Below, piece after piece: positions 1-8,296 of a stretch of DNA of 64,000 nucleotides (positions are counted from its first letter, which is position 1; every line of letters begins with the position of its first letter). This DNA comes from Pseudomonas helleri (GTDB lineage: Bacteria; Pseudomonadota; Gammaproteobacteria; Pseudomonadales; Pseudomonadaceae), in assembly GCF_009600315.1 (NCBI RefSeq), contig NZ_WIWC01000015.1:1-64000 (forward strand), read 5' to 3'. The notes under the pieces were generated by a model. It was not told the origin of the DNA. It did not search any database and was given only the letters and a program-made list of their open reading frames with translations. A program made the position numbers and the translations under genes.

Positions 1-27
1 AAGGGCTCAATGTGTCGTATTAAAAAG

Positions 28-68
28 TGTTCGCTATGTCTCCGAACATTCTGTTCGCGATGTCCCCG
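28..68. repeat. two 17-bp direct repeats at left edge
   Basis: TGTTCGCTATGTCTCCG (28-44) and TGTTCGCGATGTCCCCG (52-68) differ at two positions and are spaced 24 bp apart. Short repeated terminal sequences of this sort are known for IS21-family elements. This could therefore be the end of an insertion sequence lying left of the window, but no transposase is visible, so this is inference. Confidence 0.4.
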
Positions 69-76
69 GTCCATAC

Positions 77-136
77 ACCCCCGGAGGGAGAGGGAGCTGA
101 TCGAAGGTGTTGCGCAAATCTGCTTTTGCCTTTAGT
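77..136 (+). repeat. CCCTC-hairpin extragenic repeat, truncated copy
   Basis: The stretch CCCCCGGAGGGAGAGGG followed by the spacer running to CTTTTGCCTTTAGT matches the first hairpin and centre of the full copies at 46276, 54118 and 59280. The second hairpin is missing. It sits upstream of dinF. Confidence 0.6.
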
Positions 137-180
137 GAGGGCTGGCTTGGGCTACAATCGCGCTCCCTCAAGGAGCCTGC

Positions 181-1524
181 ATGTCGTCTTCCCTCTTAGC
201 TGACTGGCGCGACCGCCCAACCCATCGCCGCGTGTGGGCGCTGGCCGCCCCCATGATTCTGTCGAATATCTCGGTGCCGCTGGTCGCTCTGGTCGACAGC
301 ACTGTCATTGGCCATTTGCCCCACGCCCACCAACTGGGCGCCGTGGCCGTCGGCGCCAGCCTGTATATCTTCCTGGCCTGGATGATGGGCTTTCTGCGCA
401 TGGGCACCACTGGCTTTGCCGCGCAGGCCGCCGGGCGGGGTGATGGCACGGCATTACGGCAAATCCTGCTACAAGGTCTGTTACTCGCCGGGGGGCTGTC
501 CCTGCTGCTGGGCGCTATCGCGATACCGTTCAGCGGCGTGGCCCTGAACCTGATGCAACCCTCAGCCGAGCTGCATGAGCTGACCCTGGCGTTCTTCCAC
601 ACCCGTCTATTTGGTCTGCCCGCCGCGCTGGCCAGCTATGCGCTGGTTGGCTGGTTTCTGGGCACGCAAAACGCCCGTGCACCACTGGCCATTCTGCTGA
701 CCACCAACCTGGTGAATATCGCGCTTAACCTGTGGTTTGTGCTCGGACTGGATTGGGGGGTCGTGGGCTCGGCACGGGCGTCGGTGATTGCCGAATGGAG
801 CGGTGCCCTGCTCGGCCTGTACCTTACACGCGGCGCACTGCGCACCTATCCGGGCAAGGTGCGATGGGCGGCGCTGCGTCTGTGGTACAACTGGAAACCG
901 CTGCTGGGGGTTAATCGCGATATTTTTATTCGCAGCCTGCTGCTGCAATCGGTGTTTTTCGCCATCACCCTGCAAGGTGCACGGCTGGGCGACGCGACCG
1001 TGGCTGCGAATGCGCTGCTGCTCAACGGCCTTCTGTTGGCCGCCCATGCGCTGGACGGTCTGGCCCACGCAGTCGAAGCCTTATGCGGGCATGCAATCGG
1101 CGCCCGTGACCGGGAAGCGTTGCGCCGTTCAATGGTGGTGGCTTGCGGCTGGTCGCTGCTGGCCAGTGTCGCATTTGCCCTGCTGTTCCTGTTCGGCGGG
1201 CATCTGTTTGTGCAGATGCAAACCGACATCGCCAGCGTGCGCGAAACCGCCTTCCAGTACTTGCCCTATCTGGCGGTGTTGCCACTGATTGCGGTGTGGA
1301 GTTACTTGCTCGACGGCTTGTTTATCGGCGCCACTCGCGCACGGGAAATGCGCAATGCCATGGTCATCAGCGTGGTGATCGCCTTCCCCGTCGCCTGGGC
1401 GCTGCACGGCTTCGGCAATCACGGGCTGTGGATAAGTTTTCTGCTGTTTATGGTGCTGCGCAGCGCCACGTTGGGGGTGTATGCGTGGCGCATGCAACGT
1501 CGGGATCAATGGTTCACCCCATAA
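181..1524 (+). CDS. dinF: MATE-family efflux transporter DinF
   Basis: The 447-residue protein is almost wholly hydrophobic, with about twelve predicted membrane helices. This is the usual size and layout of the MATE family, which exports cationic drugs and metabolites by H+ or Na+ antiport in the inner membrane. The N-terminal stretch RVWALAAPMILSNISVPLVA and the following VDSTVIGHLP are typical of the DinF branch. AAGGAG lies five bases before the ATG, so this start is well supported. The gene is monocistronic, with its own terminator immediately downstream, and converges on speA. A -10-like TACAAT is at 153-158. The substrate cannot be read from the sequence. Confidence 0.9.
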   Translation: MSSSLLADWRDRPTHRRVWALAAPMILSNISVPLVALVDSTVIGHLPHAHQLGAVAVGASLYIFLAWMMGFLRMGTTGFAAQAAGRGDGTALRQILLQGLLLAGGLSLLLGAIAIPFSGVALNLMQPSAELHELTLAFFHTRLFGLPAALASYALVGWFLGTQNARAPLAILLTTNLVNIALNLWFVLGLDWGVVGSARASVIAEWSGALLGLYLTRGALRTYPGKVRWAALRLWYNWKPLLGVNRDIFIRSLLLQSVFFAITLQGARLGDATVAANALLLNGLLLAAHALDGLAHAVEALCGHAIGARDREALRRSMVVACGWSLLASVAFALLFLFGGHLFVQMQTDIASVRETAFQYLPYLAVLPLIAVWSYLLDGLFIGATRAREMRNAMVISVVIAFPVAWALHGFGNHGLWISFLLFMVLRSATLGVYAWRMQRRDQWFTP

Positions 1525-1561
1525 AAAAACGCCGCCCCCTGTTCGGGAAGCGGCGTTTTTT
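1523..1561. terminator. bidirectional intrinsic terminator dinF/speA
   Basis: The stem ACGCCGC (1529-1535) pairs with GCGGCGT (1550-1556). It is flanked by an A-run on the left and a T-run on the right, so it can stop transcription in both directions between the convergent dinF and speA. Confidence 0.9.
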
Positions 1562-1576
1562 ACAGCTACGTGAAAA

Positions 1577-3490
1577 TTACGAAGACAGGTACGAGGAGCG
1601 CGTCAGGCCCAGACGCAGGGCGTCCAGATACTGGGTGCGCTCTTTGACGCTGATGTTGGCGCTGGCCACTTTGTCGCGGTAGTGAGTCATCAACTCTTCC
1701 GGCGACAAGTGCACGTAACGCAGCATGTCTTCGATGGTGTCGTGGGTCTCGATACCGGCGTGGTACACGCTGCCATCCGGGTTCTGGTAGATGTTCACCG
1801 AGTCGGTATCACCGAACAGGTTGTGCATATCACCCAGAATTTCCTGATAGGCGCCCACCAGAAAGATGCCCAGCAGATAGTCTTCGCCTTCGTTCAGACC
1901 GTGCACCGGCAGGCTGGTTTCGATGCTTTGCTCGTCGACGTATTGCTTGATCTTGCCGTCGGAGTCGCAGGTAAGGTCTTGCAGCACAGCGCGACGCAGC
2001 GGTTCTTCGTTCAGACGGTGCAGCGGCAGAATTGGCAATACCTGACCAATGGCCCAGGTGTCCGGCAGGCTCTGGAATACCGAGAAGTTGCAGATGTACT
2101 TGTCGGCCAGCTTGTCGTTGAGCTCGTCCAGCACTTGACGGTGCGAACGCTGACGCGCTTTCAACGAGTTGTGCAGGCGACGGCACACGGCGAAATAGCA
2201 CTGCTCGGCCAAGGCTTTTTCGGCCAGATTGATTTTGCCGTCTGCGTACTGGGCAGCGATGTCGCTCATGTAGTGCGTGGCACGCCAGTAAGTTTCGGTG
2301 ACCATCTCAATGTCGGTCGGACCCAGCAGGTCAACCAGCCATTGCACGGTTTCCGGCAAGCTTTCCTTGTTCTGGATCTCGGGCACGTCGTCGTTGTGTT
2401 TCTCAACGTCGGTCACTTGCACCACCAGCATGGCGTGGTGCGCCGTCAGCGAACGGCCGCTTTCAGAGAAAATGTGCGGATGCGGCAAGCTTTGCGCATC
2501 ACAGAATTCTTTGAGCATGCCGACCACGACGCCAGCGTAGTCGTCCATGTCGTAGTTGATCGAGCTGGCGTTGCGCGAGTGGGTACCGTCGTAGTCGACG
2601 CCCAGGCCACCGCCCACGTCGATATGGTCAACCGGCAGGCCCAGGTTACGCAGTTCGCCGTAGTAACGAATCGCTTCCTTGAAACCGTGCTGGTAGTCCG
2701 CCAGGTTGGCGATCTGCGAGCCCATATGAAAGTGCAGCAGGCGGATGCCCTGATCCAGACCAGCCGCGCGGAAGCGCTCGACCACTGACAACAACTGCGC
2801 AGCAGACAGACCGAACTTGGATTTCTCACCGCCGGTGTCAGCCCACTTGCTCGACGCCAACGACGACAGGCGCACGCGCAGGCCGACCTGTGGCTTGACC
2901 TTGAGGGAGGCCGCTTCTTCGATCACGAGGTCCACTTCGGACTCTTTCTCGATCACGATGAACACGTTGTGACCCAGCTTTTGGCCCATCAACGCCAGGC
3001 GGATGAATTCACGATCCTTGTAACCGTTGCAGACGATAGTGCCGCCTTTCGGGGCCAACGCCAGCACGGCCAGCAGCTCAGGCTTGGAGCCGGCTTCAAG
3101 ACCAATCGAAACGTCCTTGGTGGCGATGATGTTTTCGATCACCGCTTCTTGCTGGTTCACCTTGATCGGGTAAAGCGCGGTGTACTGGCTCTGGTATTCC
3201 AGACGCTCGATATTGGCATCGAAAGCGCCGGTCAGCTGGCGTACACGGTCTTGCAAAATATCGGGAAAACGCACCAGCAATGGCAAGGACAAGCCACTTT
3301 TGCGCAGTTCGTCGACTTGCTCGTACAGATCAATGGGCGAGCTGTTCGGGCCGTTCGGACGGACTTCTACGCGACCGGCTTCATTGATCGCGAAATACCC
3401 GGCCCCCCAATGGCGAATCCCATAAACACTGCGGCTGTCCGCAACTGTCCATTGGCTGCCATCGTCTTTGCGTGTGCGTCGTACGGACAT
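1577..3490 (-). CDS. speA: biosynthetic arginine decarboxylase (PLP-dependent)
   Basis: This 637-residue protein is a group IV PLP decarboxylase converting arginine to agmatine, the first step of the agmatine route to putrescine. Visible landmarks are the PLP-lysine motif [18 protein letters not shown], the Gly-rich [12 protein letters not shown] and [13 protein letters not shown], then a C-terminal helical part typical of SpeA. Length agrees with the family (about 630-660). The ATG at 3490 follows AGGGGAC. A hairpin with a T-run lies in the leader just upstream (3511-3537). The gene is transcribed away from yciH and converges on dinF. Confidence 0.96.
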   Translation of the reverse strand: MSVRRTRKDDGSQWTVADSRSVYGIRHWGAGYFAINEAGRVEVRPNGPNSSPIDLYEQVDELRKSGLSLPLLVRFPDILQDRVRQLTGAFDANIERLEYQSQYTALYPIKVNQQEAVIENIIATKDVSIGLEAGSKPELLAVLALAPKGGTIVCNGYKDREFIRLALMGQKLGHNVFIVIEKESEVDLVIEEAASLKVKPQVGLRVRLSSLASSKWADTGGEKSKFGLSAAQLLSVVERFRAAGLDQGIRLLHFHMGSQIANLADYQHGFKEAIRYYGELRNLGLPVDHIDVGGGLGVDYDGTHSRNASSINYDMDDYAGVVVGMLKEFCDAQSLPHPHIFSESGRSLTAHHAMLVVQVTDVEKHNDDVPEIQNKESLPETVQWLVDLLGPTDIEMVTETYWRATHYMSDIAAQYADGKINLAEKALAEQCYFAVCRRLHNSLKARQRSHRQVLDELNDKLADKYICNFSVFQSLPDTWAIGQVLPILPLHRLNEEPLRRAVLQDLTCDSDGKIKQYVDEQSIETSLPVHGLNEGEDYLLGIFLVGAYQEILGDMHNLFGDTDSVNIYQNPDGSVYHAGIETHDTIEDMLRYVHLSPEELMTHYRDKVASANISVKERTQYLDALRLGLTRSSYLSS

Positions 3491-3510
3491 CGAAGTCCCC
3501 TATATAAGTC

Positions 3511-3537
3511 AAAAAGCCCAACCTGAGCGCAGGTTGG
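3511..3537 (-). terminator. terminator-like hairpin in the speA leader
   Basis: On the minus strand CCAACCTG-CGCT-CAGGTTGG is a perfect 8-bp stem followed by GC and TTTTT. It ends about 20 bases before the speA start codon. It could terminate transcription coming from yciH, or act as an attenuator inside the speA leader. A TATATA-like -10 lies between it and the start codon, so a promoter downstream of the hairpin is also possible. Confidence 0.6.
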
Positions 3538-3703
3538 CGCAGTCTAAAGCGTGAAAGTGACGATTCGTCTGTGCAGGGTAGACCGCTGCAACAGCACGGA
3601 GTTTAGAAACCCGTCAGAACAGGTTCTGTGAAAACCATGGCGAGCCGTGCCTAAGGCCCTTCAGGGCAACGGTACAGCTCAACGGTGGTCTTCACAGAAG
3701 CTG

Positions 3704-4075
3704 CTAACCGCCAGACTTCCTGGCTTTGAACCCGTGCTTGATCAACTCGCCAAGCAGCAGTTCGACGTGATCACCCTGGATCTCGATAATGCCGTCTTTC
3801 AACGCACCGCCCGTACCACAGCGTTTTTTCAACGTGGTGGCCAGCTCTTTGAGCGCGTCTTCAGCTAATGGCACGCCGGTTATCGTCGTGACCGTCTTGC
3901 CGCCACGGCCCTTGCTTTCGCGGCGCACGCGAGCAATGCCATCACCGGCAGGGATCTGGGTTTGTTTGCAGGTACAGGCGTCCACCGGCTGACGACAGTC
4001 CGGACAGTGACGACCTGCGTCGGTGGAAAATACCAGGCCACCGAGGGCGGCGAAGGATGCGGCTTTTTTGGCCAC
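3704..4075 (-). CDS. yciH: translation initiation factor Sui1/YciH family protein
   Basis: The 123-residue protein has an N-terminal zinc-knuckle-like segment (HCPDCRQPVDACTC), then a SUI1/eIF1 fold with the family signatures GGKTVTTITG and GTGGALKDG. Such proteins bind the 30S subunit and influence start-site selection. I take the GTG at 4075 as start (MAKKAASF) because GAGGA lies six bases upstream. The TTG two codons earlier is only one base from the same Shine-Dalgarno sequence. It is a single-gene unit with a TGA immediately upstream in frame. Confidence 0.9.
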   Translation of the reverse strand: MAKKAASFAALGGLVFSTDAGRHCPDCRQPVDACTCKQTQIPAGDGIARVRRESKGRGGKTVTTITGVPLAEDALKELATTLKKRCGTGGALKDGIIEIQGDHVELLLGELIKHGFKARKSGG

Positions 4076-4290
4076 CGGCAATCCTCATATGGAGGACAAA
4101 AAATTGGCCGGTGCAGGACGCGGGAGCGCCACGCTATACCGACCGCGAAGCCCCACTCTGGCAGGGGCAGCGCAACTCGGGCGGGAAAACCGCCCAAGCC
4201 TGAAAAAGGTCGCGCAGTGTAACGACAAATTGGCCCCGGCCCAAGAGCCAATTGGCGCCAATTTAAAACGATTCTCTGGCGCCGCACTTT

Positions 4291-4423
4291 CGTAGCAGCT
4301 GCCGCAGGCGGCGTCCGATTGCGCAGCGATCGCAAGAGGGTGCCAACCGGTTTCGCCTGACATAACAGGTTGCCCGAATTGCGACGGCTATGCCGCCGAA
4401 CGCCGCCTTCGGCAGCTGCTACG
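4291..4423. repeat. REPIN-like palindromic pair
   Basis: CGTAGCAGCTGCCG (4291-4304) and CGGCAGCTGCTACG (4410-4423) are perfect inverted copies about 105 bp apart, each followed inward by a GGCGGCGTCCG-like stem. This is the arrangement of two inverted REP sequences. Its right arm overlaps the stop codon of the NUDIX gene (TAG, complement of 4419-4421). Confidence 0.85.
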
Positions 4424-4964
4424 CCGTTTCGTGCTTGCGCTCCAGATACCGCTTCAGTGCGGCCAGTGAATCGGGACAAAAATCCTGTTGTTCACTTAAA
4501 CGCAATGCCTCGGCCACCGGCATGAATAACGCCTGCTGAACCTCTTCAGGTTGAACCTGCAACAGGCCATCCCAAACGGCCGAAAACACCCCGCACCAGA
4601 GGTGATTCTGTGGACCTTCGAAGTAAAACCGCTCATGGGCGATCAGCGGCACGCCACTGACCCCCAGTTCTTCGGCCAACTCGCGAGCGGCCGACTCGGC
4701 GTAGCTTTCATTCATGCCCACCATGCCGCCCGCCGCGACATCCCAAAAGCCCGGATACAGGGCTTTGCTTAAAGTGCGCTGGTGCACGCACAACTCGCCG
4801 GCAGCGTTGAACAACAGAATGAACGTGCCGCGCCCGATCAAGCCTTGCTCGCGCAGCTCATGACGAGGTTTGGTACCGAGCACGCGGTCATCACGATCCA
4901 CCCAGACCACCTGCTCAACATCCGAGGCCGCACGGTGTGCGGCCTCATTGGCTGATATAGACAT
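4419..4964 (-). CDS. NUDIX hydrolase, YfcD-like
   Basis: The 181-residue protein contains a Nudix box (GGMVG...SAARELAEELGV), preceded by VVWVDRDDRVLGTKPRHELR as in the YfcD/isopentenyl-diphosphate-isomerase-like Nudix group. These enzymes cleave nucleoside diphosphates linked to another moiety; the substrate is not known. It lies three bases downstream of the DUF2333 gene and is probably cotranscribed with it. Its last residues and TAG stop lie inside a REP sequence, suggesting that the 3' end was remodelled when the element inserted. Confidence 0.88.
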   Translation of the reverse strand: MSISANEAAHRAASDVEQVVWVDRDDRVLGTKPRHELREQGLIGRGTFILLFNAAGELCVHQRTLSKALYPGFWDVAAGGMVGMNESYAESAARELAEELGVSGVPLIAHERFYFEGPQNHLWCGVFSAVWDGLLQVQPEEVQQALFMPVAEALRLSEQQDFCPDSLAALKRYLERKHETA

Positions 4965-4967
4965 CCT

Positions 4968-6035
4968 TTAGCCTTGTGACAGCAGTTGACGCAAGTCCAT
5001 GACTGCTGCGTTGGCGCGGGAGATATAGTTGGCCATGACCAGCGAATGATTGGCCAAAACACCATAGCCACTGCCATTGAGAATCATCGGACTCCATACC
5101 GGCTCTTGCGCGGCTTCCAGTTCACGAATGATCTGACGGACGCTCACCGTAGCGTTCTTCTTGGCCAGCACATCGGCAAAGTCGACCTCAATGGCCCGCA
5201 GCAAGTGCGACAACGCCCACGCCTGACCGCGAGCTTCATAGAACACGTTGTCGATCTGCATCCACGGGGTTTCGACAATCTCTTCGTCAACCACCGGGAC
5301 TTGACCCGGTTGCAGGCTTTCGGTTTTCAGCGCGCTGTTGAGTTTGACACGCCCAACGCTCGCCGACAGACGCTGCGACAGCGAGCCCAAACGGGTACCC
5401 ACATCGCCCAGCCAGTTGTTCAGGTTGTCGGCCCGCGCATAGAACAGCGCGTTTTTCTGGCTCGGATCAGACAGTCGCGCCTGATAACGGCTCAGGGAGT
5501 TGATGCCTTCCTGATATTCCGATTCGCTGGACGGCAACATCCAGCTCTTGTTGTCAAAGTTGAAACGCGGTTCGGCCTTGGCCAGATCCGCGTCTTCAGC
5601 CGATTGTGATTGCGAACGGGCAAAGTCTTTACGCAGTGCGCGGGTCAGGTCACGGACCTGCACCAGCACGCCATATTCCCAGCTCGGAATATTGTCGAGC
5701 AGCACACCCGGCGGCATGCGGTCATTGGATAAATACCCACCCGGCTTGTTCAGCAATGTCCCAGCCACTGTTTTCAAGGTTTCGACGGTGGTGAAGCCCG
5801 GCACCATTTGCTTGCCTTCTTTCTCGGCAGCCAATTGCGCATTTTGCTGAACCGGGAACAAGTCAGGCTCTTGGCTCCAGTACCACCCCAGGCCCAGGCA
5901 TACCACCACGTAAATGCCGAGCAAAACGGCGATGGAGCGGCTAAGCAGAATACTCTTGAAATAGCCACGCGGCTGCGCGTGGCTTTCCTTGACCGACTCG
6001 CGGGCACTGCCCTCACGTTTCTTCCAGTCCAGCAT
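4968..6035 (-). CDS. DUF2333 family membrane-anchored protein
   Basis: The 355-residue protein has a basic N-terminus and one transmembrane helix at about residues 29-50 (SRSIAVLLGIYVVVCLGLGW). A long, mostly helical domain follows, probably periplasmic. It matches the pseudomonad DUF2333 family in length and ending (LVMANYISRANAAVMDLRQL). The function is unknown. The ATG at 6035 is chosen because AAAGGA is seven bases upstream; the ATG at 6041 is too close to it. It is first in a two-gene unit with the NUDIX hydrolase. Confidence 0.85.
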   Translation of the reverse strand: MLDWKKREGSARESVKESHAQPRGYFKSILLSRSIAVLLGIYVVVCLGLGWYWSQEPDLFPVQQNAQLAAEKEGKQMVPGFTTVETLKTVAGTLLNKPGGYLSNDRMPPGVLLDNIPSWEYGVLVQVRDLTRALRKDFARSQSQSAEDADLAKAEPRFNFDNKSWMLPSSESEYQEGINSLSRYQARLSDPSQKNALFYARADNLNNWLGDVGTRLGSLSQRLSASVGRVKLNSALKTESLQPGQVPVVDEEIVETPWMQIDNVFYEARGQAWALSHLLRAIEVDFADVLAKKNATVSVRQIIRELEAAQEPVWSPMILNGSGYGVLANHSLVMANYISRANAAVMDLRQLLSQG

Positions 6036-6356
6036 GGCCATATCCTTTCAATATCAGGTTCAACAATTCGACCACAACCCTACCCCATCGTGCTGCCTGT
6101 AGGTGCACGTTTTTCTGTCAATCCGGGCTTGACTGCCAAATGCAGACAGCCATCGACACTAAATGATGGGCCATCCGTAAATTTCAAGTCGGCAGCCCAC
6201 CTGTGACGTTCAACTATGTAAAGGCCGGGTTTATTTCCTTTTATTCTTTCAGGACTGGGCCAACCGTTAGTTCTGACAGTTGGCAACAATTTGCTTCCTA
6301 TATCTAATACACCTGCCGCATAGACAATTCTCCCTCTCATTGAAATAGGAATAATC
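6036..6356. other. intergenic gap between divergent genes
   Basis: These 321 bp separate the DUF2333 gene (minus) from the first secreted-protein gene (plus). The right half is visibly more AT-rich than the left. No ORF, tRNA or long inverted repeat is seen. It must hold the promoters of both neighbours; I cannot assign them with confidence. Confidence 0.5.
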
Positions 6357-6821
6357 ATGAAGACAATCATAGCTCTGGCATTAGTTGCCTTTTCCTCGCT
6401 GTCCTTCGGGGCTACATTAACTATTGATAACCAATCCACACACACGTATGTGATGATTCCAAAAAAGATCTATCCGGCCTGCGTTACGCATCCCGCTTCC
6501 GATTGTACCCTGCCGCCCCAAAAGAAAACTGAATACACCCTTCCGGACCTTTATAACCTGGAGACTTTCCAACTTGTTTCAACCCCTGATCCGGATTCGG
6601 GAAAATTCACGCTTAACGGCAGCGCTAGTTACTCGTACCGTAATGAGGAATGGAAAGGTCAAGTGATCAGCTGCAACACCATAAATAAAGACGCTGTCAG
6701 TATTCAAATCGTTATCGAAGATATGTGGGACGCAACCTGCCAAACCAAAGAGGACCATCTTACACGCTTTGTTGACTGGTCGAGCGGCGCCAACATGACA
6801 ATCACCATCCGCGACCTTTAA
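6357..6821 (+). CDS. secreted four-cysteine protein, paralogue 1
   Basis: The function is unknown. The 154-residue product starts with a clear Sec signal peptide (MKTIIALALVAFSSLSFG), followed by ATLTIDNQST. The mature part has four cysteines: C-x7-C near the N-terminus, one in VISCNT and one in ATCQTK. It ends with TITIRDL. The same plan (TIDNQST start, SYSYRN-type segment, cysteine pairs, T-rich end) recurs in the next two genes, so this is the first of three tandem paralogues. AGGA lies six bases before the ATG. No membrane anchor is visible in the mature part, so the product is probably periplasmic or exported. Confidence 0.75.
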   Translation: MKTIIALALVAFSSLSFGATLTIDNQSTHTYVMIPKKIYPACVTHPASDCTLPPQKKTEYTLPDLYNLETFQLVSTPDPDSGKFTLNGSASYSYRNEEWKGQVISCNTINKDAVSIQIVIEDMWDATCQTKEDHLTRFVDWSSGANMTITIRDL

Positions 6822-7041
6822 CAATCAAATCTTCAAACGCTGGGCAGGCAGCGTAATAACGCTGTGCAGGTCTTTCACGCTTGCGCCCAGCGGTGGCCGC
6901 GCCGCCACCCATTCACAGTTCGCCGCTTCGCGATACTGGTATATGTGACAGTAGGCAGGCATGAGTTTCTAATCCTTAATAAGTGGGTGCTGGCCTTTAG
7001 CCTTAATCGGCACGCCTTACTGATCAAGGACCTGCAAGCTT

Positions 7042-7575
7042 ATGAAAGTGTTTTTTGCATTATCACTACTGGCTTGTTCAACTTTTTGTGGTGCGGCAAC
7101 GCTGACCATCAACAATCTGTCGACCCGGGCATGGATTTTCATTCCAGACGACCGCATAGATCCGGTATGCCAGCACCACCCTGCTTTTCCTCGAAAGTGC
7201 GCGTTGGCCCCATCAGCAATAACTACTTTTGTACTGCAGGAAGAGCCTTATAACAGTGCTATTTTTACGGTAGTGGCCACTCACGCAACGCCCAACAGCC
7301 TTATTGATAAAAAGCGCGTCTACCTCACTCGCGCTCATGCTGATGACACCGAACACTACGAGGTTCAGGGCAGCAGCAGCTACAGCTATAAAAACGCTGT
7401 CGACACCGAACAGTTTATTTCATGTGACACCGTGAATCGATCCGCGGTCAGCATTGAAGTCATCATAAAAAATCACACCCAAAAACATTGTCAAACGCCG
7501 GATGATGAATTCATGGAGTGGGTCGAAAACAGGTTCACTTCCGATATGATGATTACCGTTCGGGATATTAACTAA
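7042..7575 (+). CDS. secreted four-cysteine protein, paralogue 2
   Basis: The function is unknown. The 177 residues begin with a signal peptide (MKVFFALSLLACSTFCGA), then ATLTINNLST. The cysteine pattern follows paralogue 1: C-x9-C (VCQHHPAFPRKC), ISCDTVN and KHCQTPDD. SSSYSYKN and the ending MITVRDIN align with SASYSYRN and TITIRDL of paralogue 1. The extra length is an insert before SSSYSYKN (DKKRVYLTRAHADDTEHYEVQ). AAGGA is 11 bases before the ATG, a rather long spacing. A 220-bp gap without a gene separates it from paralogue 1. Confidence 0.75.
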   Translation: MKVFFALSLLACSTFCGAATLTINNLSTRAWIFIPDDRIDPVCQHHPAFPRKCALAPSAITTFVLQEEPYNSAIFTVVATHATPNSLIDKKRVYLTRAHADDTEHYEVQGSSSYSYKNAVDTEQFISCDTVNRSAVSIEVIIKNHTQKHCQTPDDEFMEWVENRFTSDMMITVRDIN

Positions 7576-7680
7576 CTTCCCCAACCTGTTATTTATGACA
7601 GTAGCCAGTGGCGCGAAACGCGATTAAGTTTGGAAACGTTCACTCCTAAACTGCCGTGACCATCGCAAGCGGGCACTGTT

Positions 7681-8214
7681 ATGAGAATGATCATTTTCAT
7701 TGTGCCTCTGTTTTTTTCACCGCCAGGCCCTGGCGCCCTACTGCATATTGATAACCAGTCGAATTTTCTGGCCGTCGTGCTGAACAACATCGGCGGCCAT
7801 CCGTGTACACCCTCCGCTAACACCGCCCCCCCCTGCTTAATCCCTCCACATTCCCACTTTGTTCATGAGTTGGTGGATGATGAGCCAGCCAATGCAACGT
7901 TACACATTATTTCAATGCCCTCCACCCAGCCCCCCCCAGGCGAGGCGCTCGATAAATATGCGTTCGAGAGTTTTGCCAATTTCACCTATCGCCCTCTGGG
8001 CCCTTTGAAATATGAACAGCTCACCTGCGCCACTCCCGCAAACGAAGGCATCACTATTCGACTGATTCTGGAGGGAGTGACTCAGGTGGACTGTGACACC
8101 ACTAACACCCGCGGTATTACCTGGATCTATAAACGCAATGACATTCCTTTAAAGTTCATTCTCAATGACGTTCCGACCGTGAAGAACCCGCGTCAACACT
8201 CACCGCCCCAGTGA
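7681..8214 (+). CDS. secreted four-cysteine protein, diverged paralogue 3
   Basis: The function is unknown. This is the most diverged of the three tandem copies (177 residues). A short hydrophobic leader (MRMIIFIVPLFFSPPGPGA) precedes LLHIDNQSN, which aligns with LTIDNQST. The cysteines are kept: C-x9-C (PCTPSANTAPPC), LTCATPAN and VDCDTTN. FTYRPLG replaces the SYSYRN motif and FILNDV matches the shared end. The leader is weaker than in the other two, so export is less certain. No good Shine-Dalgarno sequence is seen before the ATG. The dsbD gene follows 80 bp downstream, which could help fold disulfide-bonded products, but cotranscription is not shown. Confidence 0.65.
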   Translation: MRMIIFIVPLFFSPPGPGALLHIDNQSNFLAVVLNNIGGHPCTPSANTAPPCLIPPHSHFVHELVDDEPANATLHIISMPSTQPPPGEALDKYAFESFANFTYRPLGPLKYEQLTCATPANEGITIRLILEGVTQVDCDTTNTRGITWIYKRNDIPLKFILNDVPTVKNPRQHSPPQ

Positions 8215-8296
8215 CCCGTCCACTCTGACATCCGCGTGTCAGCACAGGCCAAGCCACTCCGTTATCATGGCCGCACGTTTGATATGCGAGATTCCT

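Noticed and set aside
1682..2788. Long plus-strand reading frame (368 codons) opposite speA
   Set aside because: It is the antisense shadow of a well-conserved enzyme gene; it has no recognisable domain and no start signal.
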